A stretch of 6,229 nt of DNA from assembly GCA_964243295.1 (NCBI GenBank), contig CAXTEJ010000095.1:1-6229 (forward strand), read 5' to 3'. Position 1 is the first letter of the stretch. Every line of letters starts with the position of its first letter. Position numbers and translations under genes: made by a program. Below are positions 1-6,229 of this stretch, piece by piece. The notes below the pieces were generated by a model. It did not search any database. It worked only from the letters and a program-made list of their open reading frames with translations, and was not told where the DNA came from. The stretch is from CAXTEJ01 sp964243295. GTDB lineage: Bacteria > Actinomycetota > Actinomycetes > Actinomycetales > Angustibacteraceae.

Positions 1-2
1 GC

Positions 3-728
3 AAGGCCGGCCAGGTCTACCTCGACGACAGCACCGGCGCCCCCTCGTGGGTCACCGTCAACACCGGCTTCTTCGGTACCTCGGAGAGCTTCGTGCCGCT
101 CGAGGGGGCCGTCCTGGACGGCGGGGACCTGCGGGTCGCCTACGTCAAGGGCCAGGTCAAGGACGCGCCCAAGGTCGCGGCCGACGGCCACCTCGACGTC
201 GCCGAGGAGGAGGAGCTCTACCGCTACTACGGTCTCGGCGTCTACGGCGGCGACCGCACGACGGTGGGCACCGGCGACCAGCTCGTCTCGGCCGGCAGCG
301 ACACCTCGCGCCTCACGAGCGACGACGCGATGACCCGCTCGGAGGAGCACCTGGTCGCCGGCACCGAGAGGGTCGTGGCCGGCCGGGCGCGGCTGCGCAA
401 GTACGTCACGACCGAGCAGCAGTCGGTCACCGTGGCGGTGACCCGCGAGCAGGTGCGCATCGAGCGCGAGCCGATCACCGCGGCCACCATGACCGCGGCG
501 GGACTCAGCACTGCCGGCCTCGTCATCGGCGAGGAGGAACACGAGATCGTGCTCTCCGAGGAGCGCCCGGTGGTCACCAAGCAGGTCGTACCCGTCGAGC
601 GCGTGCGGCTGGACAAGGAAGCCGTCACCGAGCACCAGACCCTCACCGGCGAGGTGCGCACCGAGCACATCGAGCTCGACACCGTCGACGCCGACGGCAG
701 CGCCGCAGCGCCGGTCCGCGAGCGCTGA
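3..728 (+). CDS. PRC-barrel / DUF2382 (YsnF-like) stress protein, 5'-truncated by window edge
   Basis: Only the last 241 residues are visible. The frame is already open at base 3 and the start lies outside the window. The GTG at 93 is internal, because the residues before it are a good PRC-barrel match (GQVYLDDSTGAPSWVTVNTG, then FFGTSESFVPLEGA). The visible PRC-barrel covers about residues 1-75. An acidic linker with an EEEELYRYYG stretch follows, and a DUF2382 domain runs from about residue 110 (MTRSEEHLVAGTERV) to about 225. DUF2382 appears internally duplicated, with two charged halves rich in alternating Glu, Arg and Val. The family includes Bacillus YsnF-like general stress proteins. 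PRC-barrels are small beta-barrels found in photosynthetic reaction centres and in RNA-processing proteins. The biochemical role of this combination is not established. I see no signal peptide or membrane segment in the visible part, so it is probably cytoplasmic. The family call is firm; the function is unknown. Confidence 0.9.
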   Translation, partial: KAGQVYLDDSTGAPSWVTVNTGFFGTSESFVPLEGAVLDGGDLRVAYVKGQVKDAPKVAADGHLDVAEEEELYRYYGLGVYGGDRTTVGTGDQLVSAGSDTSRLTSDDAMTRSEEHLVAGTERVVAGRARLRKYVTTEQQSVTVAVTREQVRIEREPITAATMTAAGLSTAGLVIGEEEHEIVLSEERPVVTKQVVPVERVRLDKEAVTEHQTLTGEVRTEHIELDTVDADGSAAAPVRER

Positions 729-742
729 GCGACGATCGCGTG

Positions 743-771
743 AGGCGCCCGGGCGACCTGCCCGGGCGCCT
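743..771. terminator. GC-rich hairpin between convergent genes, likely bidirectional terminator
   Basis: A perfect 12-bp inverted repeat (AGGCGCCCGGGC, loop GACCT, GCCCGGGCGCCT) lies in the 61-bp gap between the plus-strand DUF2382 stop at 728 and the minus-strand MFS stop at 790. Its position 14-20 bp beyond both stop codons suits termination of both transcripts. No U-tract follows on either strand, so it is not a classical intrinsic terminator. Many high-GC actinobacterial terminators are similarly U-poor. Confidence 0.7.
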
Positions 772-789
772 TCGCGCGGGCCGGCTCAG

Positions 790-2028
790 CTACGCCTCGT
801 CGACCCGTGCGTCGTCGTGCGCGATGTGCGACAGCTGCCCCCAGATCGCGACGACGAAGACCGCCGAGCCGGCGAAGGCGAACCAGAACGGCGCCGTGAC
901 TCCCCAGCGCTGCGCGATCAGGCCGCCGAGCGCCGCACCGGCCACCAGCCCGCCGTACGTGCCCAGGCTGTTGACGCTGCCCACCCGCCCCTGCAGGGAC
1001 GTCGGCACCGCCCGCTGCCGGACCGTGACCGACGTGGTGCCCCACACGAACGCGTGGGCGCCGAAGACCGCGACGATGCCGAACGCGACGGCCGCGCTGG
1101 TCGTCAGGGCCAGCGCGAGGTGGGTGAGCGTCTCGATGACCAGCCCGACGCGCATCAGGTTGCCCAGGCTGACCCGGCGGGTGATCACGCCGTACGACGC
1201 CGACCCGGCCACCCCGCCGATCGCGAGCACCGTGGTCAGCAGGCCGTAGCCGGCCTCGCCGAGCCCCAGCCGCTGCCGGGAGTACAGGACCAGCACCGAC
1301 CAGGCGGCACCGTAGGTGATGTTGAAGGTGAAGATCGTGACGACCAGCGTGCGCACCGCCGGGTGGTGACGCACCCACCGCAGCCCCTCGACGATGTCCT
1401 GGCGCAGGTGCGTGGTCACGTCCTCACGGCCGTGGGCGGGCACCCGCACCCGCGTCAGGGCCGCGACGCCGAGCGCCACGAGCGCCGCCTGCGCCACGAA
1501 GGGCGAGGCGGTCGCGAGGCTGAACAGCAGCGCGCCCAGCGCCGGCCCGGCCATCTGGTTCAGCACCAGGAAGCCCGTCATCACCCGCCCGTTGGCCACG
1601 GTGAGGTCCTCGCGCCGCACGAGCGAGGGCACGAGCGTGCCGGAGGCGTTGTCGGCGAACACCTCCGCGGTGCCGAGCACCAGCAGCGACCCGAGCACCA
1701 CCGCGATCGAGACGGTGCCGGTCAGCACCGACAGCGCGAGCAGCGCCAGCACCAGCACGCGCACCAGGTCGACGGTCACCACGACCAGCCGGCGGTCGAG
1801 GCGGTCGGCCAGCGCCCCGGCGTACAGGCCGAGCAGCAGCCAGGGCAGCTGCTGCAGCAGCACCGCGGAGGCCACGAGCAGCGGGTCGCTCGTCAGCGAC
1901 GCGACGAGCAGCGGCCCGGCGGCGAGCGCGATGCCGTCGCCGAGGTTCGACACCCACGACGACGCGAGCAGCCAGCGGAAGGAGGTGCCCAGCCGGCGCG
2001 GGACGAAGGACTCGACGAGGCGGCTCAC
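790..2028 (-). CDS. MFS transporter, MFS_3 (EntS-like) efflux permease family
   Basis: An integral membrane protein of 412 residues with about twelve hydrophobic segments, the normal size for the family. The first helix follows the basic start region at about residues 20-45. The MFS motif A-like loop GALADRLDRR is at 71-80 between helices 2 and 3. MFS_3-type signatures follow: DNASGTLVPSLVRREDL at 126-142, ANGRV at 145-149, the central cytoplasmic loop RQDIVEGLRWVRHHP at 209-223, and VPTSLQGRVGSVNS at 341-354. The family consists of proton-driven exporters of siderophores, macrolides and other small molecules; the substrate here cannot be read. I chose GTG 2028 because the protein then starts just before helix 1 and AGGG lies 9 nt upstream; GTG 2031 is nearly as good. 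The open frame continues to 2238, but that extension overlaps the GH2 gene and does not resemble an MFS protein. It is divergent from the GH2 gene and convergent with the DUF2382 gene. The short polar tail is acidic. Confidence 0.88.
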   Translation of the reverse strand: MSRLVESFVPRRLGTSFRWLLASSWVSNLGDGIALAAGPLLVASLTSDPLLVASAVLLQQLPWLLLGLYAGALADRLDRRLVVVTVDLVRVLVLALLALSVLTGTVSIAVVLGSLLVLGTAEVFADNASGTLVPSLVRREDLTVANGRVMTGFLVLNQMAGPALGALLFSLATASPFVAQAALVALGVAALTRVRVPAHGREDVTTHLRQDIVEGLRWVRHHPAVRTLVVTIFTFNITYGAAWSVLVLYSRQRLGLGEAGYGLLTTVLAIGGVAGSASYGVITRRVSLGNLMRVGLVIETLTHLALALTTSAAVAFGIVAVFGAHAFVWGTTSVTVRQRAVPTSLQGRVGSVNSLGTYGGLVAGAALGGLIAQRWGVTAPFWFAFAGSAVFVVAIWGQLSHIAHDDARVDEA

Positions 2029-2125
2029 CACCCACGACCCTAGGCCGGACGCCGGCCCGCGGGCAACGCGGGCGCACGCGGTCAGCGCGCGCACCGGCGC
2101 CCCCGCACCCGTCATGCTGGTGCAC
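2029..2125. promoter_or_regulatory. Divergent intergenic region between MFS and GH2 genes
   Basis: These roughly 97 bp must hold the 5' ends of both divergent genes unless promoters lie inside the coding regions. I find no convincing -10/-35 pair on either strand. What stands out is a perfect inverted repeat, GGCCGG-ACG-CCGGCC (2043-2057), followed by an 8-bp palindrome CCCGCGGG (2056-2063). The first could be an operator half-site pair or a hairpin in the MFS leader just before its Shine-Dalgarno sequence. At this GC content short palindromes arise easily by chance, so the regulatory role is inferred from position only. Confidence 0.4.
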
Positions 2126-4030
2126 ATGAGCCAGACGTCCCTCCCCGTCCCCGGTGGTGCGCACGAGCCGTGGGGCGAGGGCCCCATGCACCCGCGCCCC
2201 CAGCTGACCCGCCCCGGGTGGGACGACCTCTGCGGCACCTGGCAGTTCGCCTACGACGACGCCGACCAGGGCGTCGTGGAGAGCTGGCAGCGCCGCGACG
2301 AGGTGTTCGACCGGGTCATCCGGGTGCCGTTCCCGCCCGAGTCGCCGGCCAGCGGCATCAACGACACGAGCTTCCACCCGGTGCTGTGGTACCGCCGCAC
2401 GTTCACCGTTCACCGCACCCCGGGCCACCGGGTGATGCTGCACCTCGGCGCCGTCGACTACCGCTCCCAGGTGTGGGTCAACGGCCGGCTCGTGACCGCC
2501 CACGAGGGCGGCCACACCCCGTTCAGCGCCGACATCACCTCCGCGCTCGTCGGCGACGGCGAGCAGGTGGTCGTGGTGCGCGCGGAGGACCGGCCCGAGG
2601 ACCTGCGCCAGCCGCGCGGCAAGCAGGACTGGCAGGAGCAGCCGCACGGCATCTGGTACGACCGCACGAGCGGCATCTGGCAGCCGGTCTGGCTGGAGCA
2701 GGTGCCCGCCACCCACGTGCAGGCGTTGCGCTGGAAGCCTCACGTCGACCGGCTGGCGGTCGGTGTCGTCGTGACCGTCGCCGGGCCCCTGCGGCCCGGC
2801 ATGCGGGTGCGGGTGCGGCTGACCCAGCACCGACAGGTCCTCGCCGACGACACCTATGCCGTGGTCTGCAACGAGACCGAGCGTCAGATCTCGTTGCGCG
2901 AGACCGATGTCAGCCTGGGCCAGTCGTCGGTGCTGTGGTCGCCCGAGTCACCGAACCTGATCGAGGCCACGATCACGCTGTTCGACGACGACGACGGGGT
3001 GGTCGACCAGGTCGGCAGCTACACCGCGCTGCGCAGCATCTCCTCCGGGCGCCACCGCATCCTGCTCAACGCGCGCCCGTACTACCTCCGACTCGTTCTC
3101 GCGCAGAACTTCTGGCCTGAGAGCCACCTCGCCGCGCCGGACGAGGCAGCGCTGCGGCGCGAGGTCGAGATCGCCAAGGAGATGGGCTTCAACGGCGTCC
3201 GCATGCACCAGAAGATCGAGGACCCGAGGTTCCTCGCCTGGTGCGACCGGCTCGGGCTGCTGGTGTGGGCCGAGATGCCTGCGGCGTACGAGTTCTCGCC
3301 CACGACCACCGGGCGCCTGACCCGCGAGTGGGTGGAGGTGCTCGAGCGCGACGCCAACCACCCGTGCGTCATCGCCTGGGTGCCGATCAACGAGAGCTGG
3401 GGCGTGCCGATCCTCGAGCGCTCGCGCTCCCAGCAGGACCTCGTGCGGGCCCTCTACCACCTGACGCGCTCGATCGACCCGACGCGCCTGGTGATCGGCA
3501 ACGACGGCTGGGAGCAGCCGGTCACCGACGTCCTCACCGTCCACGACTACGCCTCCAAGGGCTCGGTGCTGCGGCAGCGGTACGGCGACCGCGACTCCGT
3601 CGAGCGCACGCTGGCCGAGGTGCAGCCGCAGTACCGCGTGGTGCTGCTGGCCGAGGCCAAGCGGGGTCAGGAGCCGGTGCTCATCAGCGAGTTCGGTGGC
3701 ATCAGCCTCGACCTCGACGAGGACCCGGAGACGTGGCGCGGCTACGGTCGCGTCCCGACCGCCGAGCGCCTGCTGGCCGGCTACCGCGACCTCGTCGACG
3801 CGCTCATCGACTCGCCGGCCATCGCGGGTTTCTGCTGGACCCAGCTGACCGACGTCCAGCAGGAGCGCAACGGCCTGATGACCGCCGACCGCAAGCACAA
3901 GGTCGAGCCGTCAGCGGTCAAGGCCATCACCTCGCGGGTGTCGGCGGCCGTGCCGGGTGACGCCGTCGGGGAGTTCGCCTACGGCGACTACGTCCCCGCA
4001 GCGGTCGATGATCGCGGGCACGGCGGGTAG
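2126..4030 (+). CDS. Glycoside hydrolase family 2 protein (beta-galactosidase/beta-glucuronidase superfamily), substrate unassigned
   Basis: A 634-residue retaining beta-glycosidase of the GH2 fold. It has three domains in order. The first is a sugar-binding jelly roll, about 25-190, with LWYRRTF at 87-93, VWVNGRLVTAHEGGHTPF at 116-133 and SGIWQPVWLE at 182-191. Next is an Ig-like sandwich, about 195-305. Last is the TIM barrel, from about 317 to 620. The acid/base is E423 in the NES motif (WVPINESWG) and the nucleophile is E522 in ISEFGG, so both catalytic residues are intact. RMHQKIEDPRF around H361 lines the barrel. The beta-glucuronidase NxK carboxylate-binding motif is absent: the matching stretch reads QQERNGLMTADRKHK. 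A glucuronide substrate is therefore unlikely, and another exo-beta-glycosidase activity is more plausible. There is no signal peptide, so the enzyme is predicted to be cytoplasmic. The start is uncertain: ATG 2126 has no clear Shine-Dalgarno sequence, while ATG 2186 has GAGGG close upstream and sits just before the conserved HPRPQLTRPGW. The HAD gene follows after 10 bp. Confidence 0.93.
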   Translation: MSQTSLPVPGGAHEPWGEGPMHPRPQLTRPGWDDLCGTWQFAYDDADQGVVESWQRRDEVFDRVIRVPFPPESPASGINDTSFHPVLWYRRTFTVHRTPGHRVMLHLGAVDYRSQVWVNGRLVTAHEGGHTPFSADITSALVGDGEQVVVVRAEDRPEDLRQPRGKQDWQEQPHGIWYDRTSGIWQPVWLEQVPATHVQALRWKPHVDRLAVGVVVTVAGPLRPGMRVRVRLTQHRQVLADDTYAVVCNETERQISLRETDVSLGQSSVLWSPESPNLIEATITLFDDDDGVVDQVGSYTALRSISSGRHRILLNARPYYLRLVLAQNFWPESHLAAPDEAALRREVEIAKEMGFNGVRMHQKIEDPRFLAWCDRLGLLVWAEMPAAYEFSPTTTGRLTREWVEVLERDANHPCVIAWVPINESWGVPILERSRSQQDLVRALYHLTRSIDPTRLVIGNDGWEQPVTDVLTVHDYASKGSVLRQRYGDRDSVERTLAEVQPQYRVVLLAEAKRGQEPVLISEFGGISLDLDEDPETWRGYGRVPTAERLLAGYRDLVDALIDSPAIAGFCWTQLTDVQQERNGLMTADRKHKVEPSAVKAITSRVSAAVPGDAVGEFAYGDYVPAAVDDRGHGG

Positions 4031-4033
4031 GGG
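4029..4033 (+). promoter_or_regulatory. Shine-Dalgarno of the HAD gene, overlapping the GH2 stop codon
   Basis: The sequence AGGGG spans the end of the GH2 TAG stop (4028-4030) and lies 7 nt before ATG 4041. The overlap means that ribosomes finishing GH2 uncover the next start, which suggests translational coupling. It also fixes ATG 4041 as the HAD start. Confidence 0.7.
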
Positions 4034-4040
4034 TGCCCGC

Positions 4041-4700
4041 ATGGCTGACACCGCGATCTTCGACGTCGACGGCACGCTCGTCGACAGCAACTACCAGCAC
4101 GCCATGGCGTGGCACCGCGCCTTCCGGCGGTACGACGTCACGCGCCCGCTGTGGCGCATCCACCGGGGCATCGGCATGGGGGGCGACACGTTCGTCCCCA
4201 CGGTCGCGGGCCAGGACGTCGAGGACCGCTGCGGCGACGGGCTGCGCGCGGCCTACGCCGAGGAGTTCGGCCGGCTGATCGGCGAGGTGACGCCGCTCGC
4301 GGACGCGCGCTCGCTGCTGGAGGAGGTCAAGCGGCGCGGCTTCACGCTGGTGCTGGCCAGCTCGGGGCAGGGCGACCACGTCGAGGCGCTGCTGAAGCTG
4401 TTCGGCGGCGCCGACCTCGCCGACGCCTGGACGACGTCCGAGGACGCCGAGCACAGCAAGCCCGAGCCCGACATCCTGCAGGTGGCGCTGTCGCGGGTCG
4501 ACGGGGCCTCCGCGGTCATGGTGGGCGACTCCACCTGGGACGTGGCGGCGGCCGACCGGATCGAGATCCCCACCATCGCCGTCCGCACCGGCGGGTTCTC
4601 CGGCGAGGAGCTGCGCGAGGCCGGCGCGGTCGCCGTGTTCGAGTCCCTCGGCGAGATGCGCGACCGGCTCGACGAGACGCCTCTGGGCCGGCCGAGCTGA
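4041..4700 (+). CDS. HAD-superfamily hydrolase (phosphoglycolate phosphatase / beta-phosphoglucomutase-like)
   Basis: A 219-residue cytoplasmic phosphatase with all four HAD motifs. Motif I is DVDGT, with nucleophile D8 and acid/base D10. Motif II is the Ser in LVLASSG (S107). Motif III is K140 in SKPEPD. Motif IV is VGDSTWD, with D163 and D167 binding magnesium. A C1-type helical cap lies between motifs I and II, about residues 16-85, including the segment WRIHRGIGMGGD at 38-49. Such enzymes hydrolyse small phosphate esters such as phosphoglycolate or sugar phosphates, and a few isomerise sugar phosphates; the substrate is not readable here. ATG 4041 has a good ribosome binding site and puts motif I at the very N-terminus, as is usual. 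The open frame extends further upstream into GH2, but that part is not conserved HAD sequence. The 10-bp gap after GH2 suggests one operon, so a sugar phosphate substrate is an attractive inference. Confidence 0.92.
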   Translation: MADTAIFDVDGTLVDSNYQHAMAWHRAFRRYDVTRPLWRIHRGIGMGGDTFVPTVAGQDVEDRCGDGLRAAYAEEFGRLIGEVTPLADARSLLEEVKRRGFTLVLASSGQGDHVEALLKLFGGADLADAWTTSEDAEHSKPEPDILQVALSRVDGASAVMVGDSTWDVAAADRIEIPTIAVRTGGFSGEELREAGAVAVFESLGEMRDRLDETPLGRPS

Positions 4701-4713
4701 CCGTCGACGACGG
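4701..4713 (+). other. Small inverted repeat directly after the HAD stop
   Basis: CCGTC-GAC-GACGG forms a 5-bp stem with a 3-nt loop starting on the base after the HAD stop codon. It is too short and lacks a U-tract, so it is a poor terminator. Its location in the 50-bp gap before the helicase could give slight attenuation, but chance is as likely. I see no clear promoter in the rest of this gap. Confidence 0.25.
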
Positions 4714-4736
4714 GTCGGGCGCCGGCGGCGGCGTGC

Positions 4737-4743
4737 GGGAGGA
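4737..4743 (+). promoter_or_regulatory. Strong Shine-Dalgarno of the DEAD-box helicase gene
   Basis: GGGAGGA lies 7 nt before GTG 4751, a near-ideal match to the 16S rRNA tail. It decides the GTG start over later in-frame GTG codons at 4793 and 4805. The out-of-frame ATG at 4743 inside it is not a start of this gene. Confidence 0.75.
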
Positions 4744-4750
4744 TGGGGAC

Positions 4751-6229
4751 GTGAGCTCCGAGGACCCCAGCACCGCCACCGCGACCCCCACCGTGACGCC
4801 CCCCGTGACCTTCGAGGACCTGCAGCTGCGGCCCGAGCTGCTGCAGGCGCTGTCCGGGCTCGGCTACGAGGAGCCCACGCCCATCCAGCGCGAGGCGATC
4901 CCGCCGCTCGTCGAGGGCCGTGACCTGCTCGGACAGGCGGCCACGGGCACCGGCAAGACCGCCGCCTTCGCGCTGCCGGTGCTGCAGCGGCTGCCCGAGG
5001 GACAGCGCGGCCCCCACCCGTCGGCGCTGGTGCTCGTGCCGACCCGCGAGCTCGCGATGCAGGTCTCCGAGGCCCTGCACCGCTACGGCCGCCAGCTGGG
5101 CGCCCGCGTGCTGCCCGTCTACGGCGGCCAGCCGATCGGCCGTCAGCTCGCGGCCCTGCAGCGCGGCGTCGACGTCGTCGTGGCCACCCCCGGCCGGGCC
5201 GTCGACCACCTCGAGCGCCGCACCCTGGTGCTCGACGAGCTGCGCACCGTGGTGCTCGACGAGGCCGACGAGATGCTCGACATGGGCTTCGCCGACGACC
5301 TCGACGCCATCCTCGCCGCGACGCCTACCGAGCGGCAGACCGTGCTGTTCTCGGCGACGCTGCCGCGGCGCATCGACTCCATCGCCCGCCGCCACCTGCG
5401 CGACCCGGTGCGCATCGAGATCCGCCGCTCCGAGCGGGCGGTGGGCGAGGCGCCGCAGGTGCGGCAGTCGGCGTACGTCGTCGCCCGCGGCCACAAGTCG
5501 GCGGCGCTCGGGCGCATCCTGGACGTCGAGCAGCCCGCGGCCACCATCGTGTTCTGCCGCACCCGCGACGAGGTCGACCAGCTGACCGAGACGCTCAACG
5601 GCCGCGGTTACCGCGCCGAGGCGCTGCACGGCGGCATGGGTCAGGAGCAACGCGACAAGGTCATGGGCCGACTGCGGTCGGCCACCGCCGAGCTGCTGGT
5701 CGCCACCGACGTCGCCGCCCGCGGGCTCGACGTCGAGCAGCTCACCCACGTCGTCAACTACGAGGTGCCGAGCAGCCCCGAGACCTACGTGCACCGCATC
5801 GGCCGCGTGGGCCGCGGTGGCCGCGAGGGCGTGGCCATCACGCTCGCCGAGCCACGCGAGCGGCGCATGCTCACGACGATCGAGCGCGTCACGCACCAGC
5901 GCATCAGCGTCGAGAAGGTGCCGACGACCGCCGACCTGCGCACCGCCCGCCTCGAGCAGACCCGCGAGGCGCTGCACGCGCGGCTGCTGGAGGACGACCT
6001 CGAGGGCGTCCGTGAGGTGGTGAACGCGCTCACCGACGAGTTCGACGTGACGGCGGTGGCGCTCGCCGCGGTCTCGCTGCTGCACCGCGCCGCGGGCGGC
6101 GAGCCCGACGAGGTCGAGATCCCGCAGGTCGCCGGGCCGGCGCCGCGCGCCGACAGGCCCGACGGCGCCCGCGGCGGGTCGTCGTACGGCGCCGGTCGCG
6201 GCGGGCCGTCGGGCGGGGCTGCCCGGGCC
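4751..6229 (+). CDS. deaD: DEAD-box ATP-dependent RNA helicase, DeaD/CsdA type, 3'-truncated by window edge
   Basis: 493 residues are visible, with no stop before the window ends. The protein unwinds RNA duplexes using ATP, typically in ribosome assembly, mRNA turnover and cold adaptation. All helicase motifs are present in order: Q motif (F21 and GYEEPTPIQ, 38-46), I ATGTGKT (64-70), Ia PTRELA (97-102), Ib TPGR (146-149), II DEAD (170-173), III SAT (201-203), IV IVFCRT (266-271), V ATDVAARGLDV (318-328) and VI HRIGRVGR (348-355). Motif VI has Val where the usual form is HRIGRTGR. After the core, residues 393-447 (ADLRTARLEQTREAL and following) resemble the DeaD dimerisation segment. From about 464 an Arg/Gly-rich linker begins (RGGSSYGAGRGG). 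In this family a DbpA-type RNA-binding domain and a basic tail usually follow; that part is outside the window. A 17-residue Ser/Thr/Pro-rich leader precedes the core. The gene starts 50 bp after the HAD stop and may be co-transcribed or separately promoted. The symbol is by family resemblance only. Confidence 0.94.
   Translation, partial: MSSEDPSTATATPTVTPPVTFEDLQLRPELLQALSGLGYEEPTPIQREAIPPLVEGRDLLGQAATGTGKTAAFALPVLQRLPEGQRGPHPSALVLVPTRELAMQVSEALHRYGRQLGARVLPVYGGQPIGRQLAALQRGVDVVVATPGRAVDHLERRTLVLDELRTVVLDEADEMLDMGFADDLDAILAATPTERQTVLFSATLPRRIDSIARRHLRDPVRIEIRRSERAVGEAPQVRQSAYVVARGHKSAALGRILDVEQPAATIVFCRTRDEVDQLTETLNGRGYRAEALHGGMGQEQRDKVMGRLRSATAELLVATDVAARGLDVEQLTHVVNYEVPSSPETYVHRIGRVGRGGREGVAITLAEPRERRMLTTIERVTHQRISVEKVPTTADLRTARLEQTREALHARLLEDDLEGVREVVNALTDEFDVTAVALAAVSLLHRAAGGEPDEVEIPQVAGPAPRADRPDGARGGSSYGAGRGGPSGGAARA

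Noticed and set aside
47..1249. A 400-codon plus-strand frame over the DUF2382 and MFS genes
   Set aside because: It is Arg/Gly/His-rich, runs out of frame with DUF2382 and antisense to the MFS gene, and shows no domain.
1848..1861. Perfect 14-bp palindrome GCTGCTGCAGCAGC inside the MFS gene
   Set aside because: It is explained by coding for a Leu-Leu-Gln-Gln stretch with the preferred CTG and CAG codons; no reason to see an operator or recombination site.
1394..2125. N-terminal extension of the GH2 reading frame upstream of ATG 2126
   Set aside because: It runs antisense through the MFS gene, is Ser/Thr/Arg-rich and has no domain similarity. GH2 similarity begins only near HPRPQL.
2029..2238. 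N-terminal extension of the MFS frame to 2238, including an ATG at 2115
   Set aside because: The added residues do not resemble an MFS N-terminus, ATG 2115 has no Shine-Dalgarno sequence, and the extension would overlap the start of the GH2 gene.
2983..2996. Short GAC tandem run
   Set aside because: It encodes an Asp run (FDDDDG) in a surface loop of the GH2 Ig-like domain; four units is too short to be a meaningful repeat.
4253..6085. A 610-codon open frame on the minus strand across the HAD and helicase genes
   Set aside because: The plus strand there encodes full HAD and DEAD-box motifs. The antisense frame gives a low-complexity His/Arg/Gly/Val-rich product with no recognisable domain, a usual by-product of very high GC3.
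1..6229. Possible defence island, mobile element, CRISPR array or biosynthetic cluster
   Set aside because: No transposase, integrase, direct-repeat array, tRNA, nuclease or biosynthetic gene is seen. All five genes belong to common actinobacterial families with similar base composition.

Overview
The window is very GC-rich (above 70% by eye). Third codon positions are almost all G or C, there are GTG starts, and long spurious open frames occur on the opposite strands. This points to a high-GC Gram-positive bacterium (Actinomycetota). The protein set (YsnF-type PRC-barrel/DUF2382 stress protein, MFS_3 exporter, GH2 enzyme, HAD phosphatase, DeaD-type helicase) fits an actinobacterial chromosome. 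I would not name a genus from this sequence alone.

Layout, left to right: (1) positions 3-728, plus strand, the 3' part of a PRC-barrel/DUF2382 gene that begins before the window; (2) a strong GC-rich hairpin at 743-771 between convergent genes; (3) positions 790-2028, minus strand, a 412-residue MFS_3-type efflux permease; (4) a divergent intergenic region of about 97 bp with a short perfect inverted repeat; (5) positions 2126-4030, plus strand, an intracellular GH2 glycoside hydrolase; (6) positions 4041-4700, plus strand, a HAD-superfamily phosphatase whose Shine-Dalgarno sequence overlaps the GH2 stop; (7) positions 4751 to the right edge, plus strand, a DEAD-box RNA helicase of the DeaD/CsdA type, truncated by the window edge in its RG-rich C-terminal part. 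Coding density is high and no gap exceeds 100 bp.

The GH2 and HAD genes are almost certainly one transcription unit (10 bp apart). The helicase, 50 bp further on, could be a third member but has its own strong ribosome binding site. The MFS gene is divergent from this unit. A link such as sugar release, phospho-sugar dephosphorylation and transport is conceivable but not shown by the sequence.

I saw no tRNA or rRNA gene, CRISPR array, insertion sequence, phage gene, toxin-antitoxin pair or obvious defence system. I regard this as an ordinary chromosomal region. The points most worth a second look are the unassigned substrate of the GH2 enzyme, which lacks the glucuronidase NxK motif, and its tight coupling to the HAD gene.
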